Shown here piece by piece: positions 8,007 to 11,580 of a stretch of 11,580 nucleotides of DNA; the stretch's first letter is position 1; each line of letters opens with the position of its first letter. Location: positions 1 to 11,580 of the forward strand of contig JACRCS010000709.1 of the NCBI GenBank assembly GCA_016218905.1. The letters run 5' to 3'. The DNA comes from Deltaproteobacteria bacterium. GTDB lineage: Bacteria; Desulfobacterota_C; Deferrisomatia; Deferrisomatales; JACRMM01. Position numbers and translations under genes: made by a program. The notes beneath the pieces were generated by a model that searched no databases, had not been told where the DNA came from, and saw only the letters and a program-made list of their open reading frames with translations.

Positions 8007-8519
8007 TTACCAGCGGAAGTGAGCGAACGCCTTGTTCGCCTCGGCCATCCGGTGCGTATCCTCCCGCTTCTTCACCGCGCCGCCGCGGTTGTTGAAAGCG
8101 TCGAGGATCTCGCTGGCAAGGCGCTCCCGCATCGTCTTCTCGCCCCGCCCGCGGGCGAAGTCGACGAGCCAGCGGATGCCCAGCGAGACGCCCCGATTGA
8201 GGCTCACTTCGATCGGCACCTGGTAGGTCGAGCCGCCCACCCGGCGCGACTTGACCTCCACGATGGGCTTGATGTTGTCGAGTGCCGTGTGGAAGACGTC
8301 GAGCCCGGGCTGGCTGGTCTTCGCCTCCAGCGTCTCAAGCGCGCCGTAGACGATCTTCTCGGCCAGGCTCTTCTTCCCGGAACGCATCACCTTGTTGATG
8401 AGCTTCCCCAGGAGCATGTCCCCGTGCCGCGCATCGGCCACGATCCGGAACTTATCCGGCTTTCGCGCCGGGGCCCTGACGGGTTTTTTCTTGTCATCCC
8501 GACGATTGAACATCGCCAT
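8007..8519 (-). CDS. rpsG: Ribosomal protein S7 (uS7) with an N-terminal extension
   Basis: S7 nucleates assembly of the 30S head and lines the mRNA exit and E site. The 170-residue protein is about 14 residues longer than the usual 156. The core is intact: [19 protein letters not shown] (40-58), [19 protein letters not shown] (86-104) and the C-terminal [20 protein letters not shown]. The extra length is an N-terminal Lys/Arg/Pro-rich stretch ([19 protein letters not shown]) in place of the usual short MPRR-type start. The ATG at 8519 has AGGAG 6 nt upstream; Met3 is a possible alternative. The gap to rpsL is 9 nt, too short for an E. coli-style S7 operator, and the ribosome-binding site overlaps the region of the rpsL stop codon, so translation is probably coupled. 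Confidence 0.97.
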   Translation of the reverse strand: MAMFNRRDDKKKPVRAPARKPDKFRIVADARHGDMLLGKLINKVMRSGKKSLAEKIVYGALETLEAKTSQPGLDVFHTALDNIKPIVEVKSRRVGGSTYQVPIEVSLNRGVSLGIRWLVDFARGRGEKTMRERLASEILDAFNNRGGAVKKREDTHRMAEANKAFAHFRW

Positions 8520-8528
8520 CCGCTACTC

Positions 8529-8900
8529 CTACTTCGGCCTCTTGGCGCCGTACTTGGACCGTGACTGCCGCCGGTTCTGAACGCCCACGGAGTCGAGCGT
8601 GCCTCGGATGATATGGTAGCGCACGCCCGGGAGGTCTTTTACGCGGCCGCCACGGATGAGCACCACCGAGTGCTCCTGGAGGTTGTGCCCCACCCCCGGG
8701 ATGTATACCGTCACCTCCTTGCCGTTCGTCAGCCGGACTCTCGCGACCTTGCGCAGCGCCGAGTTCGGCTTCTTCGGGGTGGTCGTATACACGCGCACGC
8801 AGACCCCGCGCTTCTGGGGGCATCGATCCAAGGCAGGGGAAGCCGTTCGCTTGCGCAGCTTCTGGCGTCCCGCTCGGACCAACTGGTTAATCGTGGGCAT
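8529..8900 (-). CDS. rpsL: Ribosomal protein S12 (uS12)
   Basis: S12 sits at the decoding centre and controls accuracy of tRNA selection. The 123-residue protein is of standard length. The [20 protein letters not shown] block (30-49) holds Lys43-Lys44, matching the wild-type lysine where streptomycin-resistance changes arise, and the second accuracy loop is [20 protein letters not shown] (84-103). Asp89 is the residue methylthiolated by RimO in other bacteria. GAGGAG lies about 7 nt before the ATG at 8900. It is the first gene of the str cluster here and is preceded by a 362-nt noncoding region with a promoter and a palindromic repeat, not by rpoC as in most bacteria. Confidence 0.98.
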   Translation of the reverse strand: MPTINQLVRAGRQKLRKRTASPALDRCPQKRGVCVRVYTTTPKKPNSALRKVARVRLTNGKEVTVYIPGVGHNLQEHSVVLIRGGRVKDLPGVRYHIIRGTLDSVGVQNRRQSRSKYGAKRPK

Positions 8901-8938
8901 CGATCCTCTCCTCGCACTCCTAACGGTTGCGGAACGTC

Positions 8939-9020
8939 AGCTGTTAGGCGTTAGCGGTTAGCAGTTAGGAGATCCCGGAGTTTCGTGCTCCTAATAGCCA
9001 ATAGCCAAGCGCTAAGAGCT
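8939..9020 (-). repeat. Heptad-phased palindromic repeat, TTAGC core (copy 4, rpsL leader)
   Basis: Arms of 33 nt at 8939-8971 and 8988-9020 flank the 16-nt centre ATCCCGGAGTTTCGTG. Each arm follows the plan AGC, three NNTTAGC units, NNTTAGGAG. The left arm has one TTAGG variant and the right arm two TTGGC variants. It lies wholly within the predicted rpsL leader and ends 38 nt before the start codon. This is the only copy not touching a stop codon. Confidence 0.9.
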
Positions 9021-9147
9021 GCCTTTGTGTGGGCTCCTCACCCTCTTGCTGAGCGCTTCTTCGATGGCGCGTCGAGCAGGTACTTGCGACTCAGAACTGG
9101 CGAGACCTTTGAACGGCTCATGCCCGTTGTGCCGGCAGCGGAGCCGT

Positions 9148-9164
9148 CGGGGAGGCTCTCCCCG
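9148..9164 (-). promoter_or_regulatory. 5' leader hairpin of the str transcript
   Basis: CGGGGAG-AGC-CTCCCCG forms a perfect 7-bp GC-rich stem with a 3-nt loop. It starts about 7 nt after the transcription start expected from the predicted promoter. No U-tract follows, so a terminator is unlikely; a 5' stabilising hairpin is possible. The structure is seen directly and the role is a guess. Confidence 0.4.
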
Positions 9165-9177
9165 CGAAAGAGGGCGA

Positions 9178-9206
9178 AAGGTAGCACAGGGCACGGGACC
9201 CCGCAA
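9178..9206 (-). promoter_or_regulatory. Predicted sigma70 promoter for rpsL-rpsG-fusA
   Basis: On the minus strand, TTGCGG (9206-9201), a 17-nt spacer and TACCTT (9183-9178), with TGC directly ahead of the -10 (extended -10). Each hexamer matches the consensus at only about half its positions, but spacing, extended -10 and place between the methyltransferase and rpsL agree. The start would be near 9171. Confidence 0.5.
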
Positions 9207-9262
9207 GCGAAAAACTGGCAGAAAACTCAGGACCCTCTGAAATTTTTCCGGATGGACACGCG

Positions 9263-10294
9263 CTAAGCCTTTCGGCCCGTCACGACGCTCCAGTACCCGA
9301 ACGTCGACCGCACCTCGATGTCCGAAAAGCCGGCTTCGGTCAGCATGAGCGACAACTCAGGACCCGAGTACTGCTGTCCCCGGTCCCAGAGCAACATGTC
9401 GATATTGAAGGCCGCAACGGCAAACGGGCCGGTCTTCTCGTCGTTGAGGAGCATCTCGTGGAGGATGATCCGTCCCCCGGGCGCCAGGGTCTCGTAGCTC
9501 TTCTTCGAGAGGAAGCGGCACCTTTCGGGCGGCCAGTCATGGTAGATCATCGAGTAGAAGTGGAGGTCCGCAGGCGGGAAGGGATCCTTCCACATGTCGG
9601 CTTCCACCGTCCGGATGCGGGCCTCCAATCCGTAGGCCGCGGCAAACTCTCGAGCGACTTCACAGACGCGCGGGAGTTCGAGGACGATCGCGTCCAGGTG
9701 TTCCCATCGCAACGCCGCGCCGATGGCGTGGGCGCCCGATCCCCCGCCGACGTCGAGCAGGGTGTGGTGCTCGGAGAGGTCGATGAGTTCCGGCCATGCG
9801 AGGGCGGGACCCATGCTGGCGCTGTGCATCGCCCGGGTGAAGGAGCGTGCGAGCCTCGCCTCCTCCTCGTGGGACTGAAACATGTCTCGCCCGCCGTAGA
9901 CCTGGGGAGCGTTCGTGAGCACGGCCTTCTTCAGGCTCTCGAAGGACCACAACGAATAGTTCGAGATCGTGGAGTCGAGGAATCCTCCGAAGTACGTGGG
10001 ACTGCTCTCCAGCAAGTAGTCTTCCGCGATCGGGGTGAGCGTGTACCGTCCGCCTTCCCTCTGCACGAGTCCGAGGGCGAGGCAGACGGTGAGCAGGGCC
10101 TCCGCCGGCCGGGGATGGATTCGAAGCGCCTCGCATATCTCCTCGAGCGTCCGCGGTTTCGCACCGAGGAGAGGGAAGAGCTTCAAATCGTGGGCGACGA
10201 GGACGGCCGGATAGCCGTAGATGCCGAAGAGGAGGTCCCAAATCGGGCGGTCGTCGGTCCTCGGTCTTTCCGGTGGGAAGCGGAGCGGGTGCAC
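9263..10294 (-). CDS. SAM-dependent O-methyltransferase (COMT/CrtF-like family)
   Basis: This family moves a methyl group from S-adenosylmethionine to a hydroxyl of a small, usually aromatic or isoprenoid substrate. The 343-residue product has the two-part family build. An N-terminal winged-helix dimerisation domain covers about 15-95 (IWDLLFGIYGYPAVLVAHDL, then LEEICEALRIHP). A Rossmann domain follows with motif I LLDVGGGSGAHAIGAA (179-194), the ELPRVCEVA strand (206-214), YHDW with the expected catalytic His252, and LAPGGRIILHEMLLND (270-285). The start is a GTG at 10294, with GGAGGAGG 4-7 nt upstream. The same frame stays open further back but there overlies the malic enzyme gene, so the longer form is rejected. 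It lies 206 nt after the malic enzyme. Neighbours give no clue to the substrate, and no pigment or polyketide genes are in view. Confidence 0.88.
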   Translation of the reverse strand: MHPLRFPPERPRTDDRPIWDLLFGIYGYPAVLVAHDLKLFPLLGAKPRTLEEICEALRIHPRPAEALLTVCLALGLVQREGGRYTLTPIAEDYLLESSPTYFGGFLDSTISNYSLWSFESLKKAVLTNAPQVYGGRDMFQSHEEEARLARSFTRAMHSASMGPALAWPELIDLSEHHTLLDVGGGSGAHAIGAALRWEHLDAIVLELPRVCEVAREFAAAYGLEARIRTVEADMWKDPFPPADLHFYSMIYHDWPPERCRFLSKKSYETLAPGGRIILHEMLLNDEKTGPFAVAAFNIDMLLWDRGQQYSGPELSLMLTEAGFSDIEVRSTFGYWSVVTGRKA

Positions 10295-10500
10295 GAGACC
10301 TCCTCCGGCCCTTCGGACGCCCGTTCCGGGCCTCGATGACTTCGAGGCGGATCCGAGCCTCTCCTGCGGGCCGAGCTCACTGGGAGTCCGTCCTACAGGA
10401 AAGGAGCGTATCGGCGGGAGCGCTCGAAGCAAGTCGGGAAAGGCTCCGCTCACCCGCCCGCGGACCGAGTCGGCCGAGGAGGCGCCGGACGCCGGGCGGG

Positions 10501-11580
10501 CTACTCCCGTACGAACCTCTCCTCGTAGATGTACTCCGTGAGGCGGCGGGAGACCTCCTCGGGATCCATCGGGATTCGGGCCACCCCCGATGCTTGCGCG
10601 GCGCGGGCGACCGCCTCGGCCACCCGCGGCGGAACCGAGAAGTCCATGGCCGCGGGAACGATCTTCTCCGCGCCGAGTTCTTCCGCCCGCACCGAGTCCG
10701 CGATGGCGTGGGCGGCTGCCAGCTTCATCCCCTCGTCGATCCGGCGAGCCCTCACGTCCAGAGCGCCCCGGAAGATCCCGGGGAAGGCGAGCGAGTTGTT
10801 CACCTGGTTCGGGAAGTCGCTCCGGCCCGTCGCGACGATCGCCGCGCCGGCCTCGCGCGCCTCGTCGGGCAAGATCTCCGGGACGGGGTTCGCCAGGGCG
10901 AAGACGATCGGGTCGGGCGCCATCGAACGTACCATCTCGGGCGTCACCGCGCCCGCGGCCGAGAGGCCGACGAACACGTCCGCTCCCGCGAGCACCTCCG
11001 GGAGCCCGCCCTTCCGGCCGTCCGGGTTCGTGCGCTCCGCGAGGTCGTGCTTGTAGGCATTCATCCCGCCCCTTCGCCCCCTGTAGATGGCGCCCGAGCG
11101 GTCGCAGACGGTGACGTCCCGCGCCCCCGCCTCGAGGAGCAGCCGGGTCACGGCGATGGCCGCCGCCCCGGCGCCGTTGAGCACGATCCGGGCGGTGGAG
11201 AACTCGCTCCCCCGGATCCGGAAGGCGTTCATGAGCCCCGCAAGCACGACGACGGCGGTGCCGTGCTGGTCGTCGTGGAAGACGGGGATGTCGAGGAGCT
11301 CCTGGAGCCGGCGCTCGACCTCGAAGCAGCGCGGCGCCGCGATGTCCTCCAGGTTGATCCCTCCGAAGGCCGGGGCGAGGCCGCGCACCGCGTCGACGAG
11401 GACGTCCACTTCCTGGGTGGCGAGGCACAGGGGATAGGCCTCCACGCCCCCGAAAGTCTTGAAGAGGATCGACTTCCCCTCCATCACGGGCAGCGCCGCC
11501 CACGGTCCGATGTTCCCGAAGCCGAGGACCGCGGAGCCGTCGGAGACCACCGCCACCAGGTTGTTCTTGGCCGTGTAGTC
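10501..11580 (-). CDS. Malic enzyme (malate dehydrogenase, oxaloacetate-decarboxylating), C-terminal part
   Basis: The enzyme oxidatively decarboxylates malate to pyruvate, yielding NADH or NADPH. The window holds the last 359 residues; the N-terminal part lies beyond 11580. The visible part opens with DYTAKNNLVAVVSDGSAVLG and FGNIGP, followed by the metal-binding stretch GGINLEDIAAPRCFEVE, the signature PVFHDDQHGTAVV, and the nucleotide-binding loop LNGAGAAAIAVTRLLLEAG with CDRSGAIY after the second strand. FALANPVPEI and ATGRSDFPNQVNNSLAFPGI are also typical. The Asp after the second strand hints at NAD, but cofactor use cannot be settled from sequence. The C-terminus ends at a TAG (10503-10501) without a phosphotransacetylase-like domain, so this is the short form. 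A 206-nt gap without a convincing terminator separates it from the methyltransferase. Confidence 0.95.
   Translation of the reverse strand, partial: DYTAKNNLVAVVSDGSAVLGFGNIGPWAALPVMEGKSILFKTFGGVEAYPLCLATQEVDVLVDAVRGLAPAFGGINLEDIAAPRCFEVERRLQELLDIPVFHDDQHGTAVVVLAGLMNAFRIRGSEFSTARIVLNGAGAAAIAVTRLLLEAGARDVTVCDRSGAIYRGRRGGMNAYKHDLAERTNPDGRKGGLPEVLAGADVFVGLSAAGAVTPEMVRSMAPDPIVFALANPVPEILPDEAREAGAAIVATGRSDFPNQVNNSLAFPGIFRGALDVRARRIDEGMKLAAAHAIADSVRAEELGAEKIVPAAMDFSVPPRVAEAVARAAQASGVARIPMDPEEVSRRLTEYIYEERFVRE

Larger units (their letters stand above)
8901..9262 (-). other. Noncoding control region upstream of rpsL
   Basis: No coding frame with family features is seen in this 362-nt stretch. In transcription order it holds a short run after the methyltransferase stop, a predicted promoter (9206-9178), a 7-bp hairpin near the predicted transcript start (9164-9148), about 125 nt without a recognised element (9147-9021), a TTAGC palindromic repeat (9020-8939), and a final 38 nt with the rpsL ribosome-binding site. 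If the promoter is right the leader is about 270 nt, long for a str operon. Confidence 0.7.

Noticed and set aside
9207..9262. Possible intrinsic terminator after the methyltransferase (TCAG...CTGA then TTTT).
   Set aside because: The stem is only about 4 bp with a weak loop, too weak to call.
10405..10432. Promoter-like pair TTGCTT, 16 nt, TACGCT ahead of the methyltransferase.
   Set aside because: Both hexamers match the consensus poorly and there is no extended -10; such pairs are frequent by chance.
10481..10500. GC-rich inverted repeat GGCG/CGCC just after the malic enzyme stop, as a terminator.
   Set aside because: Only a 4-bp stem and no U-tract.
9263..11503. A single 746-codon open frame covering the methyltransferase and most of the malic enzyme gene, as if a fusion protein.
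   Set aside because: Upstream of 10294 the translation is low-complexity Arg/Gly/Pro and overlies the clearly coding malic enzyme in another frame. A strong ribosome-binding site and GTG at 10294 define the methyltransferase alone.

Overview
The window is a GC-rich bacterial chromosome segment in which every supported gene lies on the minus strand, so transcription runs from the high coordinates to the low ones. It is almost entirely core translation and transcription machinery. The high GC content, sigma70-type promoters, four-cysteine L33, and a tRNA-Trp between rpmG and secE fit an uncultured Gram-negative lineage of the Methylomirabilota/Rokubacteria or deltaproteobacterial kind. That placement is a guess; no single feature proves it.

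In transcription order: (1) 11580-10501, the C-terminal part of a malic enzyme, cut by the window edge. (2) 10294-9263, a SAM-dependent O-methyltransferase of the plant-COMT/CrtF type. (3) 9262-8901, a noncoding control region with a promoter, a long leader and a palindromic repeat. (4) 8900-5888, the str cluster rpsL-rpsG-fusA. (5) 5781-4420, tuf with its own promoter, followed by rpmG. (6) 4338-4262, tRNA-Trp. (7) 4241-3464, secE and nusG. (8) 3380-1344, rplK, rplA and rplJ, the last preceded by an L10-type leader. (9) 1289-741, rplL. (10) 744-1, the N-terminal third or less of rpoB.

The genes form two classical blocks joined through one tuf gene: the str cluster, usually found after rpoC, and the secE-nusG-rplKAJL-rpoBC cluster. 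They encode ribosomal proteins S12, S7, L33, L11, L1, L10 and L7/L12, the elongation factors EF-G and EF-Tu that act on the L11/L10/L7-L12 stalk, the antitermination factor NusG, the SecE translocon subunit and RNA polymerase beta.

The most unusual content lies between the genes. Four gaps carry imperfect palindromes of about 70-82 bp whose 33-nt arms are phased heptamers, a TTAGC core plus two free bases. A fifth gap carries a palindrome of the same 5+2 design built on a different core, GCGTT/AACGC. Several of these elements start at, and supply, the stop codon of the preceding gene. Other points are an L7/L12 reading frame that continues about 53 codons past its normal end, through an attenuator-like hairpin, to an ATGA overlap with rpoB; a four-cysteine insert in EF-Tu; and an EF-G with altered residues at the tip of domain IV.
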